Source: Cellulosilyticum ruminicola JCM 14822 (lineage in GTDB: Bacteria > Bacillota > Clostridia > Lachnospirales > Cellulosilyticaceae). Taken from it: a DNA stretch of 49,918 bases. The notes below the pieces were generated by a model, which was given only the letters and a program-made list of their open reading frames with translations, searched no databases and was not told the DNA's origin. The stretch is taken from positions 1 through 49,918 of the forward strand of contig NZ_BBCG01000024.1 in NCBI RefSeq assembly GCF_001311925.1. The letters are read 5' to 3'. Positions within the stretch are counted from its first letter, which is position 1; every line of letters begins with the position of its first letter. Below, piece after piece: positions 35,884 through 44,980 of the stretch. The translations under genes were made by a program, and so were the position numbers.

Positions 35884-38598
35884 CTATTTAACTTCAACTG
35901 TTGTTGTACCAACTTTTACATTAGAGAAGTTAGACCAATCATTTTGACAAATACGGAGATCTGCTGCAACTGTTCCATTTCCTTTTGTAATTTCTTGACT
36001 ATTTGTAAACGTAATTGTTAAGCAGTATTCATTATCTCCAAGTGATGTAACTGTTGCTTTAGTATCATCTGTAAGTGCTAAGTACCAAGGTGCACCTGTA
36101 AATTGAGCGCCTACATTATCGATATTTACAATTGGGTTACCAGCTACACCATCAGCTGTAAATGTTTGTTTAACTATAATTGTATTAAGAGCTGTATCTT
36201 TTTCTGCAGTAACTGTTACTTTAGCAGAAATTGTATTTCCTGCGTCAGCCATTACAACTTTAGCATTTACATCGCCTGTTACTGTACCTGTTTCAACGTT
36301 TCCGCCTTCTCCTTCGTTTCCGCTTTCTCCTTCGTTTCCGCTTTCTCCTTCGCTTCCGCTTTGTTGTTCTTTAACTACATTTACAACTTTAGTAGCTGTT
36401 TTAACTACATCTTCGTCTGATGTTGCTGTAACTTCAAAGCTGATTGTACCTTCTTCTTCAGCTGTAACTGCATATTTACCTTCTTCATTCTTTTCAACTT
36501 CTTTACCATTTGCTGTAACAACTACAGATTTGATTGTACCTCTTGAAATAGATGTATCAACTGCAATAGCTGCTTCTTCACCTACTTTAACTGATGAAGG
36601 TCCTGTAATTTTTACAGATGGAGTTGCTGGTTTCACTACTTGTGTACCAGGTTCACTACCAAATACTAATTCATCATTATCATATACAGCCATGTTTGTA
36701 GCACGAACCATATTATTTGAACCGCTTGATTCTAATCCTTCTAATGAATAACTCTTTGTGTAGTCCCATTTACATGGAGCAGCAATTCTAAGTTGTACTT
36801 CATTTCTACATTCTGATTGACCACCTGGATAAATCTTAGCTCCTGTTAAATCAACATCTACATAATAAATGTTATTTGCTTCATCAAAAGGTAATACTTT
36901 TGATATTTTTGTACCAGCATATTGTCTATAACTAGCTGAAACTGACATATCATCAGCTGTATAACCATTATTAATTACATCAGTTAAGTCTAAGAATACT
37001 CTATATTTTAATTGATCTGTTACTCTTGCAGGCCATGCTGTATGGTTACGAAGCATGAACTTAAATTCAACAAAGTTGATTTTATTTGTTTTATCTTGAG
37101 CATTGATACCTGCTTCAAGGAATATTTCTTCGCCTACTTCTTCATTTGCAGTTAAGTTTGCAATTAGTGTTCCACCGTATTCTTTATACATTTTAGCCAT
37201 AAGCCCTACGAAACCTGCATTGTAGTCACAAGCTACTTCGTTTGATACGTAGTCTGTAATAACATCTTTGTATCCATCACTGCTATCTGGCCCACCAACT
37301 AATGCTCCTACTAATGTGTGGCGGTGTTGTTGTGGTGCCCCACTAAGGTTGTTTTCCCATCCACCATGAGCTGTTCTATGGTGTGGTCTAGCTGGTGCAT
37401 TTTCACCAAATCCTACTACGAAGCTACGTCCTGTGCTTCCTAACATATAATCTGCTTGTGTTTTAGCAAATGTTCTGTATTCAGCAGCTTTTTCAGCACT
37501 ACATCCATCCCAATCAGCATAAACAGAAGCCATGAAACCAGCTGTCGCAGCATATCTAAGTGGACCCCACTCTGTAAGCCAAGCAAGTCCTTTTGGTGTA
37601 CGTGTAATATGTTCACCATCTTTATCTGTTGCCCAGTAATCTAAATGGTTTTCAATATTTTCTTTGTATGCAGCTTTATCTGTAATTTGTGCTAAAAGAA
37701 GAGATGCTCCTAAATGTACATCATCCCAGTTGTGACCCCATGTATACGCTTTTTCTGTGCCACCTTGTTTTTCTGTACCGAAGAATTCTGTAGCTGCTTC
37801 AGCTTTTGCTAAATATGTTTCATCACCTGTTGCTTTGTATAACCAAGCACCAGCCCATGCAAGTTCATCTTGGTATCCACTCCATGATTTGTAGAATGAA
37901 CCAGCAATTGTATCATAGTATGTATCTCCACCCATTTTTTCTGCTAATGCATAAAGTTGTTTAGCATGATCTAAGCATTTTTCTGCATATGCTGGATCAC
38001 TATCTTTGAATGCGATAGCACAAGCTGCAAGAGAAGCTGCTGTTTCACCAGCTACTGCTGAACCTGGTTGAGCTACGTTTACTTTGTAAGATGGTCTAGC
38101 CATTTGCATGATTTCTGATGCACCCCAGAATGCATGGTCAGCGTTACCATCACCTACTTGGAAGTAGTATGTATTTGGATCTGGATTACATTTAATGAAG
38201 TAATCATTTGCCCATTTGATTTGATCTAAGATAAATTTATCTTCACCTGATTTTTCATAGATATCTTTGTCTTCTAAGTAAGACCAAGCAAGCATTGTAG
38301 ATGTATATGACATTGGTAAGTTGAATTTAACATTATCACCAGCATCATACCAACCACCTGTTAAGTCAAGACCATTATCTGCTCCATCTGTTAAAGCAGA
38401 GTCTCCACGCCAGTTATTACGTTTTGTTTCTGGTAATTTACCAGATTCTTGTAATTCATAGAACATGATACCTTTTTGTAATGCTTCTGCATAGTTGAAA
38501 TTAGAAGCTGCCATTACATTTGTAGCTGGAAGTGATGCAATTGTAGATGTTGCCATTGCTACTGAAACCATACTAGACCATAATCTTTTGTTTTTCAT
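35884..38598 (-). CDS. secreted GH9 endoglucanase with CBM3c, Ig-like and C-terminal binding-type module
   Basis: About 904 residues. A signal peptide (about 1-30, cut near NVMA-AS) leads into a GH9 catalytic domain (about 34-470): GGWYDAGDNVKF with the catalytic aspartates, RPHHRTAHGGWENN, and SNEVACDYNAGFVG with the acid glutamate near 454. A CBM3c module (about 478-625) follows, as in processive theme-B GH9 enzymes. Then come an Ig-like domain (about 655-742), a Gly/Glu/Ser-rich linker, and a C-terminal module (about 775-900) also found in the GH48 partner. There is no dockerin, so the enzyme is free or cell-associated, not cellulosomal. I choose ATG 38598, since AGGAGG is 7 nt upstream; ATG 38604 is too close. 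Confidence 0.93.
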   Translation of the reverse strand: MKNKRLWSSMVSVAMATSTIASLPATNVMAASNFNYAEALQKGIMFYELQESGKLPETKRNNWRGDSALTDGADNGLDLTGGWYDAGDNVKFNLPMSYTSTMLAWSYLEDKDIYEKSGEDKFILDQIKWANDYFIKCNPDPNTYYFQVGDGNADHAFWGASEIMQMARPSYKVNVAQPGSAVAGETAASLAACAIAFKDSDPAYAEKCLDHAKQLYALAEKMGGDTYYDTIAGSFYKSWSGYQDELAWAGAWLYKATGDETYLAKAEAATEFFGTEKQGGTEKAYTWGHNWDDVHLGASLLLAQITDKAAYKENIENHLDYWATDKDGEHITRTPKGLAWLTEWGPLRYAATAGFMASVYADWDGCSAEKAAEYRTFAKTQADYMLGSTGRSFVVGFGENAPARPHHRTAHGGWENNLSGAPQQHRHTLVGALVGGPDSSDGYKDVITDYVSNEVACDYNAGFVGLMAKMYKEYGGTLIANLTANEEVGEEIFLEAGINAQDKTNKINFVEFKFMLRNHTAWPARVTDQLKYRVFLDLTDVINNGYTADDMSVSASYRQYAGTKISKVLPFDEANNIYYVDVDLTGAKIYPGGQSECRNEVQLRIAAPCKWDYTKSYSLEGLESSGSNNMVRATNMAVYDNDELVFGSEPGTQVVKPATPSVKITGPSSVKVGEEAAIAVDTSISRGTIKSVVVTANGKEVEKNEEGKYAVTAEEEGTISFEVTATSDEDVVKTATKVVNVVKEQQSGSEGESGNEGESGNEGEGGNVETGTVTGDVNAKVVMADAGNTISAKVTVTAEKDTALNTIIVKQTFTADGVAGNPIVNIDNVGAQFTGAPWYLALTDDTKATVTSLGDNEYCLTITFTNSQEITKGNGTVAADLRICQNDWSNFSNVKVGTTTVEVK
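36301..36354 (-). repeat. 18-bp tandem repeat coding the GH9 linker
   Basis: Three near-identical 18-bp units (plus-strand start TCCGCTTTCTCCTTCGTT) encode the GESGNE-type linker between the Ig-like domain and the C-terminal module. The copy number could vary between strains by slippage. Confidence 0.8.
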
Positions 38599-38640
38599 CT
38601 TCATACCTCCTATTATTACTAACTTATTAATCTTAAACCC

Positions 38641-38683
38641 GATAGAAACCCAGCAAATCCACTAATTCACCGGGTTTTCTATC
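38641..38683 (-). other. intercistronic hairpin between GH48 and GH9
   Basis: GATAGAAAACCC and GGGTTTCTATC (complement of 38672-38683 and 38641-38651) form an 11-bp stem with one bulge, without a T-run after it. It probably stabilises or marks processing of the bicistronic message rather than ending it. Confidence 0.5.
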
Positions 38684-38716
38684 TGTTGTATCTATTAAGT
38701 CTCTAAATTTTAACTA

Positions 38717-41400
38717 TTAGTCAACTACTGTGATTGTTCCAACATTAGACCAGTCACTGTTGCAGATACGCATATCAGCTGTAACTACACCATTACCAGC
38801 GCTGATTTTTTGTGTGCTTGTGAATGTAACAACTAATTCATATTCGTTATCACCAAGTGATTTAACTGTTGCTTTTGTATCACTTGTAAGTGCAGCATAC
38901 CAAGGAGCTCCTGTAAATTGAGCACCTACATTATCAACGTATACTACTGGATTTGTTAAGTTAGTAGCTGTGAATTTCTTTGTAACAGTAACTGTATTAA
39001 GAGCTACTTCTTTATCAGATGTAACTACTACTTGAGCATTACCACCAGCTGTAATAGTAACTGTACCAACTTCATCTACTACTGGAGTAACTATTACTTC
39101 ATCTTTTTTACTTACTGTAACAGTAGCTGATTTCTTAGTTACTTGTTGTTTATCAGAAGTTGCTTCAACTGTGAATGTATATTCACCTGCAGCATTAGCT
39201 GTAAATGTATATTCACCATTGTTTAATGTAACATTTCTACCATTAACTTTAACTGTTAATCCTTCAACTGAACCTGTTTTAATTGTAGCATCAACTTTAA
39301 CTGTAACTTTATCTCCAACTTTTGCTGTTGCAGGAGCAGTAATTGTTACAACTGGTTTTGGATCAACAACTTCAGTTCCACCTGTTTCATCTGTTTTGAA
39401 GAATCCTTCATCTAATAAGTAATCTAATGTTCCTAAAGCAACAGCGAAGTCACATTGTGCCCACCATCTGTGGTAGTTCATTTCGAAGTGGAATTCGCCT
39501 GTCTTCTTGTATTCTTCATAAGCTGCTTGAAGTCTTGGGAAGTCTTTATCATCTTTGTATTTTGTACGAATATCAAGGAATGTTATACCTGGTTTGATTT
39601 GATCTCCATTAGGCATTTCTCCTAAGTATCCAGTTGGAACGTATACTTCTTGATCGAAGATACGTACGAAGTCTTGACGATCTTCTGAAGATACGATACC
39701 TTTATCATCTTGGTAGTTATCCCAGATACAATCTAATAAGCCTTTAGCTGCATTGTATGGTGTTTGCCAATCTGCACCTGTTTTATGTTTTTGAGTAGCT
39801 GCTGCATAGTAAAGAAGTGCATTAGATAATGAACCAGCTACACCAAGGTCTTGACCATATGTTTCAACTTTTACATGAAGACCTTTGTTTCCTGTATATG
39901 TACCATTCCATGTATCTGGTTGGCCTTCCCAGATTAAGTTACTTGGAATTTCAAATGTAGTTCCATTTAATTTAATCTCTGATGCAGCCCAAGCAGCCCA
40001 TTTATCAAGTAATGGTTGAACTCTTTCATCACCTGATAAATAGAAGTACTCTGCCATACGTTGCATTGACCAAGCTTGCATACCAAACCATCTGTTACTT
40101 GATGGATCGTGATATACTGGATCTTCATCATAAACTGTTCCGTAGAATGTGCTTGCTCCTGATGGATATTTTTGATATTGTCCACCATATGAGTTACAAG
40201 AACCACCAGCGATACCACCTTCATCAGATTGTAACCATTGATAGAATTCAATTTGTCTATCTAAGCTCTTAGACCAATCTCTTGCACCATTTGTTGATTT
40301 TGGTTTCATTTCACTATCTGTAGAAAGGATGTAAGCAGCAACTGGACTTTGGTAACCAAAGTGGTTGTAACTTGAACCAATTCTCCAACTCCAATCACCT
40401 TTTATAGAACCACCCCATGCATAGTACCAAGATAATAAGTATCCACAAGAATCATATCCTGTACCTGGTGTGTAGCTTTGAGCACCTTGTTTTACAAAGT
40501 ATTTATCAAACATAGCATATCTTAAATAGTCACCCATTTTAGCAGCTTTAGCAGTATATTGAGAAAGGTTTACGCCATAGTCTTTAGCCCATTCTTTAGC
40601 CCAGTATGTAGCTTGAATTGTACGAGCATCAGCATCTGGAGCATCTGTGTATTTCCATTGTTTAGAATATGTTGCATCAAGTGTGAATAATGGAAGGAAT
40701 CCACTTTCACTACCCCAGTTAAATTCTTCCCAACATGGTTGTGTAATAGTTTCAAATGTTGATTCTTGTTCACCACGTTGGAATGTATTGATGTAAGATG
40801 GTGTAGATTTTCCATCTCCTCTTACACCAAATCCATACCAGTTATCACAGTCAATTAACCAGTGCATACCATAAAGTGTTTTTGTATTATATGTGCTTTG
40901 AAGTTCATTAGCGATTGGGTCTACACCAGCTGTTTTATCTTGGTGTAATTGACTTGGATAGTAATCTGGTAATGGATATTCAGCTGCATATGTAGCTTTA
41001 CCTACTTGGTTTGTTGGTTGATCTTTGTCTGTTGGGATGAAGTAATCTTCTATTACTCTCCAAGATTCACCAATACCTGAGAAATCTCCTGATAATCTAC
41101 CATGCATAGCTTCTAACCATACATAGTAACTAGCAGCTTCACTAGTTGACTCATGTCCTTGATCAGGAGCTTCACAGTTCATTGTTTCAATTGAGTGATA
41201 AGGAATACCATCTGGCTGAAGAAATCAGATGTTCCTCTGCCTTTAGAATCTTTTGTACCAACAATTTTTGAATAAAATTGCTCGAAACGATCACCATAAT
41301 CAACACTATCATTTATTGCAGCTAATGTTGTAAGAGGCGCTAAGCATTGTGCACCAACAAGTACACTTGTAATAAAACCATAAAGTTTTTTGTTTTTCAT
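38717..41400 (-). CDS. secreted GH48 cellobiohydrolase, apparent 1-nt frameshift near the N-terminus
   Basis: The start at ATG 41400 (AGGAGGAGTAATAA upstream) gives a signal peptide, [17 protein letters not shown] to about residue 28, then [12 protein letters not shown]. As written, the frame leaves coding sequence after TSDFFS. Adding one C to the CC at 41214-41215 restores [21 protein letters not shown] and a protein of about 894 residues. The GH48 domain (about 34-672) keeps both glutamates of [13 protein letters not shown], the acid/base region known from Cel48F. Then come an Ig-like domain (about 678-763) and the C-terminal module shared with the GH9 enzyme. No dockerin. GH48 enzymes are processive exoglucanases and key to crystalline cellulose attack. 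The long intact remainder suggests the shift is a sequencing error or very recent. Confidence 0.92.
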
Positions 41401-41480
41401 TTATTACTCCTCCTAAGTTATAAAAGTAGGTTACTCCCATAAGCTTATGTTCTTACCCTAATGTACATTTTTTCATTAGT

Positions 41481-41494
41481 AGTTGTTAACAACT
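41481..41494. promoter_or_regulatory. 14-bp perfect palindrome in the cellulase leader
   Basis: AGTTGTTAACAACT is fully self-complementary and lies about 65 bp downstream of the -10 box in the untranslated leader of the GH48 gene. It could be a repressor operator (LacI-like dyads are of this type), but no regulator is identified. Confidence 0.4.
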
Positions 41495-41559
41495 TCCTTA
41501 ATGACTCTTTATCCAAGATTAGACACTTTGCTTAAAGTTTTAACCTCTTGTATGATTTC

Positions 41560-41587
41560 ATTATAAATTTTCAATCAAATATTTCAA
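41560..41587 (-). promoter_or_regulatory. promoter of the GH48-GH9 operon
   Basis: TTGAAA (complement of 41582-41587) and a perfect TATAAT (complement of 41560-41565) are 16 bp apart. The leader would be about 150 nt long. Confidence 0.65.
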
Positions 41588-41622
41588 TATATTCAGAACG
41601 AGATGTATTGTTTTGCAACACT

Positions 41623-41642
41623 TGGTGTTTTCTGGTGTTTTA
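41623..41642. promoter_or_regulatory. 10-bp tandem direct repeat upstream of the cellulase promoter
   Basis: TGGTGTTTTC (41623-41632) is followed at once by TGGTGTTTTA (41633-41642). On the coding strand this reads AAAACACCA twice with one-helix-turn spacing, about 36 bp upstream of the -35 box. This is a typical place for an activator. Confidence 0.4.
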
Positions 41643-41670
41643 TTTATGGTAAAAAATGCATACACAAATA

Positions 41671-41704
41671 AAAAGGATAACGTATAACTACGCTATCCTT
41701 TTTT
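41671..41704 (-). terminator. terminator of the transketolase gene
   Basis: AAAAGGATAACG (41671-41682) pairs with CGCTATCCTTTT (41691-41702, one G-T pair), followed on the minus strand by a T-rich stretch TTTTTATTTG. It lies 37 bp after the transketolase stop. Confidence 0.75.
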
Positions 41705-41741
41705 GACTTATATTTACTTTAAAGCTCACTAATCCTTATAA

Positions 41742-43721
41742 TTAGAGGATTCCTTTAGCTACTTTTACTACATTATCTACTGTAAAACCGTATTTTTCGA
41801 AAATAAGTCCTGCTGGAGCTGATTCACCAAAGTGATCAATTGCAATAACTTCACCTTCGAATCCTGTATATTTATGCCATCCAAATGGAGATGCAGCTTC
41901 GATAGCTACTCTCTTAGTTTTGTTTGATGGTAATACACTTTCTTTGTATTCTTTAGATTGTTCTTCAAATACATCCATAGAAACCATACTTACTGCTGTA
42001 GCTTTGATTCCTTCTTTAGCAAGTTCTTCTGTAGCTTTTACTGCAAGTTGTACTTCTGAACCTGAACCCATTAAAATGATATCTGCATCTTTTGGTTCTA
42101 CACCAGCAACTACATATGCACCTTTTTTAGCATCTGCGCCTGTTTTTGCAAGGTATGGAAGGTCTTGTCTTGAAAGAACGATTGCAACTGGTTCTGTTTT
42201 GCTATTTAATGCATATTCCCAAGCCGCTACTGTTTCTTTAGCATCTGCTGGTCTAAATGTTACCATGTTTGGTGTACTACGAAGCATAGCAAGTTGTTCA
42301 ATTGGTTGGTGAGTTGGTCCATCTTCTCCTACCCCGATACTATCATGTGTAAGAACATAAGTTACTGGTAATTTCATAAGTGCTGCAAGACGCATTGGGT
42401 TTTTCATATAATCACTGAATACGAAGAATGTAGAGCAGAATGTTTTAAGTCCGCCATGAACTGCAAGTCCATTTGCAACAGCTCCCATTGCGTGTTCGCG
42501 AATACCGAAGTGAAGATTCTGACCTAAGTAGTCATCACTACTAAAGTCACCTTTTCCGTTCATATAAGTTTTTGTAGATGGTGCAAGGTCAGCTGAACCA
42601 CCAATGATGTTTGGTACACGATTTGCCATTTCATTGATTACTTCAAATGAAACATTACGTGTTGCTTTTTTAGAAGCAGTATCAGAGTATTTTTCGTAAA
42701 GGTCTGATAAGTCTACTTCTTCTTCACTAAACCATTGTTTCCATTCTGCTGCAAGCTCTGGATAAGCTTTTGCATAGTTTTCGAATAATTCATTCCATGC
42801 AGCTTCTTTAGATTCTCCAGCTTTTACGATATCTCTAAGATGTGCACGTACATCTTCTGCTACAAAGAATTCATCTTTTTCACAACCTAAGAATTCTTTC
42901 ATTTCAATGATGTTATCTACTCCAAGAGGTTCACCATGAGCTGATGATTTTCCTTGTTTTTTAGGACAGCCATAACCGATTTGTGTTTTTACTTCGATAA
43001 AGCTTGGTTTATCTAAGTTAGCTTTTGCTGCTTTAATAGCTTTTGCAATAGCTTCTGTATCATTTCCATCTTCCACCAAGAACGTTTCAAATCCTTGTGC
43101 TTCGAAACGAGCCCTTACATTTTCTCTAAATGCAATATCTGTGCTTCCTTCGATTGTAATGTTATTTGAATCATAAAGAACGATTAATTTACCAAGTTTA
43201 AGTGTTCCAGCGATTGCTGCTGCTTCGTATGAAATACCTTCCATTAAGCATCCATCACCAACTAAAGCGTAGCTATAGTGATCTACTACATTGTAACCAT
43301 CTTTGTTGAATTTAGCTGCTAAATGTTTTTCAGCCATTGCCATACCTACAGCTGTTGCAATACCTTGTCCAAGTGGCCCTGTTGTTGTTTCTACCCCTAC
43401 AGTATGACCAAACTCTGGATGTCCTGGTGTTAAGCTTCCTTCTTGACGGAATCCTTGAAGGTCTTCAATTGTTAATCCATATTCGAATAAGTGAAGTAAT
43501 GTATAAAGAAGTGCTGAACCGTGTCCTGCTGAAAGTACAAATCTATCTCTGTTAATCCATTTAGGATTTTTAGGATTGTGATTCATTTCTTCTGCCCATA
43601 ATGTATAGGCCATAGGAGCTGATCCAAGTGGAAGTCCTGGATGTCCTGAATTTGCTTTTTGAATTGCCTCTGCAGCAAGTACCCTAATAGTGTTAATAGT
43701 TTTTTCTGATACTGAGTTCAT
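41742..43721 (-). CDS. tkt: transketolase
   Basis: A full-length 659-residue thiamine diphosphate enzyme of the non-oxidative pentose phosphate pathway, moving two-carbon units between ketoses and aldoses. Motifs: QKANSGHPGLPLGSAPMAY, TTTGPLGQGIATAVGMA, the ThDP-binding GDGCLMEGISYEAA to NNITIEG, the pyrimidine domain GSADLAPSTKTYM, FGIREHAMGAVANGLA and LTHDSIGVGEDGPTHQPIE. It is monocistronic with its own promoter and terminator. It provides pentose interconversion in an organism that lives on plant polysaccharide. Confidence 0.96.
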   Translation of the reverse strand: MNSVSEKTINTIRVLAAEAIQKANSGHPGLPLGSAPMAYTLWAEEMNHNPKNPKWINRDRFVLSAGHGSALLYTLLHLFEYGLTIEDLQGFRQEGSLTPGHPEFGHTVGVETTTGPLGQGIATAVGMAMAEKHLAAKFNKDGYNVVDHYSYALVGDGCLMEGISYEAAAIAGTLKLGKLIVLYDSNNITIEGSTDIAFRENVRARFEAQGFETFLVEDGNDTEAIAKAIKAAKANLDKPSFIEVKTQIGYGCPKKQGKSSAHGEPLGVDNIIEMKEFLGCEKDEFFVAEDVRAHLRDIVKAGESKEAAWNELFENYAKAYPELAAEWKQWFSEEEVDLSDLYEKYSDTASKKATRNVSFEVINEMANRVPNIIGGSADLAPSTKTYMNGKGDFSSDDYLGQNLHFGIREHAMGAVANGLAVHGGLKTFCSTFFVFSDYMKNPMRLAALMKLPVTYVLTHDSIGVGEDGPTHQPIEQLAMLRSTPNMVTFRPADAKETVAAWEYALNSKTEPVAIVLSRQDLPYLAKTGADAKKGAYVVAGVEPKDADIILMGSGSEVQLAVKATEELAKEGIKATAVSMVSMDVFEEQSKEYKESVLPSNKTKRVAIEAASPFGWHKYTGFEGEVIAIDHFGESAPAGLIFEKYGFTVDNVVKVAKGIL

Positions 43722-43771
43722 TTTTTTCCTCCTTAAAGATAAAAGGTTTTCTTAGGTTCTCATTCATCCTT

Positions 43772-43800
43772 ATTATACTGTGTTTTTTAAGTATTGTATA
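43772..43800 (-). promoter_or_regulatory. promoter of tkt
   Basis: TATACA (complement of 43795-43800) and TATAAT (complement of 43772-43777) are 17 bp apart, about 50 bp before the tkt start. Confidence 0.5.
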
Positions 43801-43818
43801 TCCTTTGATTGCTTTATT

Positions 43819-43847
43819 TTGCATATACTTTATTTATGTTGTATGAT
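43819..43847 (+). promoter_or_regulatory. promoter of the AP2-domain gene
   Basis: TTGCAT (43819-43824) and TATGAT (43842-43847) are 17 bp apart and lie very close to the ribosome site AAGGAGG, so the leader is short. It is divergent from the tkt promoter. Confidence 0.4.
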
Positions 43848-43870
43848 TAAATTCAAGGAGGGTGATTTTT

Positions 43871-44917
43871 ATGTCTTATATCTATCCTAATATAAAAGGG
43901 AACCGTACCACTTATAAAGTTTATTTTCTTTATGAGAAGAAAAAATTGTATCTAGGACTCTATGATTCTAATGAATCAGCAAAAGCGGTTCTTAAAGAAG
44001 CCACTGATATTATGAATGCTTCTCCTGGTACGTTGGACTTTCCAAATTCTCTTATAGACTTTAAAAAGATTATTAGCCTTTGTAATTTTAGAGATCATAA
44101 AATGTACATCAAAAATCCTATTTATTTAATGGGGAATTATTTCTACTATTACTTATCTAAAGAAATCACCTTAGTCTTCGATATGAAAGATTTATTATTT
44201 TTCTCAACTTATAAAATAAGTAAACGTGGTAATTATTTATATACTCACGATAGCATTTCTCAACAAAGTCTTTTAAACCGCTTTGGTATCTTAAATCATA
44301 GTATACCAGGTAAAGACTATATTTTTAAAAATGGAAATCCTTATGATTTTAGACGAGATAATATTGAAATCATCAATAGTTACAAAGGGGTTTGCAAAAA
44401 AGTTATAGATGGTCAGACATTTTATACTGCTACCATTTATACAACTCAGCCTTTAGTATTGGGCCACTATTCTTCTGAGATTACAGCTGCTATTGCTTAT
44501 AATAAAGCTGCTGATTTTCTCATGACGCATTCAGGGGAGCAGCGTGAATACATACTTAATACTATTCCATTTATCACAAAGGCTGAATATGATTTAATCT
44601 ATGCAGATATTAAGCTTTCTCCAAGGCTTAAAACACCTAATGCTACACGTAAACGTGCGATTCGTGGAAATACATATCGTGGTGTTAGTCAAACTAAAAG
44701 TGGTTTCAGAGCAAATATTGGCTACAATAAAAAGCAAATTCATTTAGGTATTTATCCTACTGAAAAACGTGCTGCTCAAGCTTATAATTTTGCTTCATTT
44801 TATCTTTTTGGACAAAATGGACACATTAATGATGTTACACCACTTGTTCATGACAATGATGCTTCAAAAGTTGCTAAACAGCTTGAAAAACATAATCTTA
44901 CAAAAAAACAAATATAA
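43871..44917 (+). CDS. AP2-domain protein with HNH-like middle section
   Basis: About 348 residues; ATG 43871 is chosen because AAGGAGG lies 9 nt upstream. The C-terminal region (about 262-318) is a clear AP2 domain: YRGVSQTKSGFRANIGYN, QIHLGIYPTEKRAAQAYN. A second AP2-like unit (about 180-230) has YKGVCKKVIDGQTFYTATIY and GHYSSEITAAIAYNKAADF. A weaker one is at the N-terminus (VYFLYEKKKLYLGLYDSNES). Between them, FKNGNPYDFRRDNIEIIN looks like an HNH homing-endonuclease segment, but the catalytic histidines are not evident. It probably binds DNA; it may derive from a mobile endonuclease now serving as a regulator. No repeats or insertion marks flank it. Confidence 0.75.
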   Translation: MSYIYPNIKGNRTTYKVYFLYEKKKLYLGLYDSNESAKAVLKEATDIMNASPGTLDFPNSLIDFKKIISLCNFRDHKMYIKNPIYLMGNYFYYYLSKEITLVFDMKDLLFFSTYKISKRGNYLYTHDSISQQSLLNRFGILNHSIPGKDYIFKNGNPYDFRRDNIEIINSYKGVCKKVIDGQTFYTATIYTTQPLVLGHYSSEITAAIAYNKAADFLMTHSGEQREYILNTIPFITKAEYDLIYADIKLSPRLKTPNATRKRAIRGNTYRGVSQTKSGFRANIGYNKKQIHLGIYPTEKRAAQAYNFASFYLFGQNGHINDVTPLVHDNDASKVAKQLEKHNLTKKQI

Positions 44918-44940
44918 AATATTTAAAGTCTATTAGAGTA

Positions 44941-44980
44941 TAAAATCCCGTGTCATCGTTATTGAAGACACGGGATTTTA
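44941..44980. terminator. bidirectional terminator
   Basis: TAAAATCCCGTGTC (44941-44954) pairs perfectly with GACACGGGATTTTA (44967-44980). The plus strand runs on into TTATTTTT. It separates the AP2 gene from the convergent PurK-like gene. Confidence 0.88.

Noticed and set aside
36301-36354. Short tandem repeats that could suggest a CRISPR or other array
   Set aside because: The 18-bp units have no spacers and are in frame within the GH9 linker; they simply encode a Gly/Glu/Ser-rich spacer.
35884-41400. Cellulosomal (dockerin-bearing) cellulases
   Set aside because: No duplicated calcium-binding dockerin repeats are seen at either C-terminus; both end in the shared beta-type module instead.
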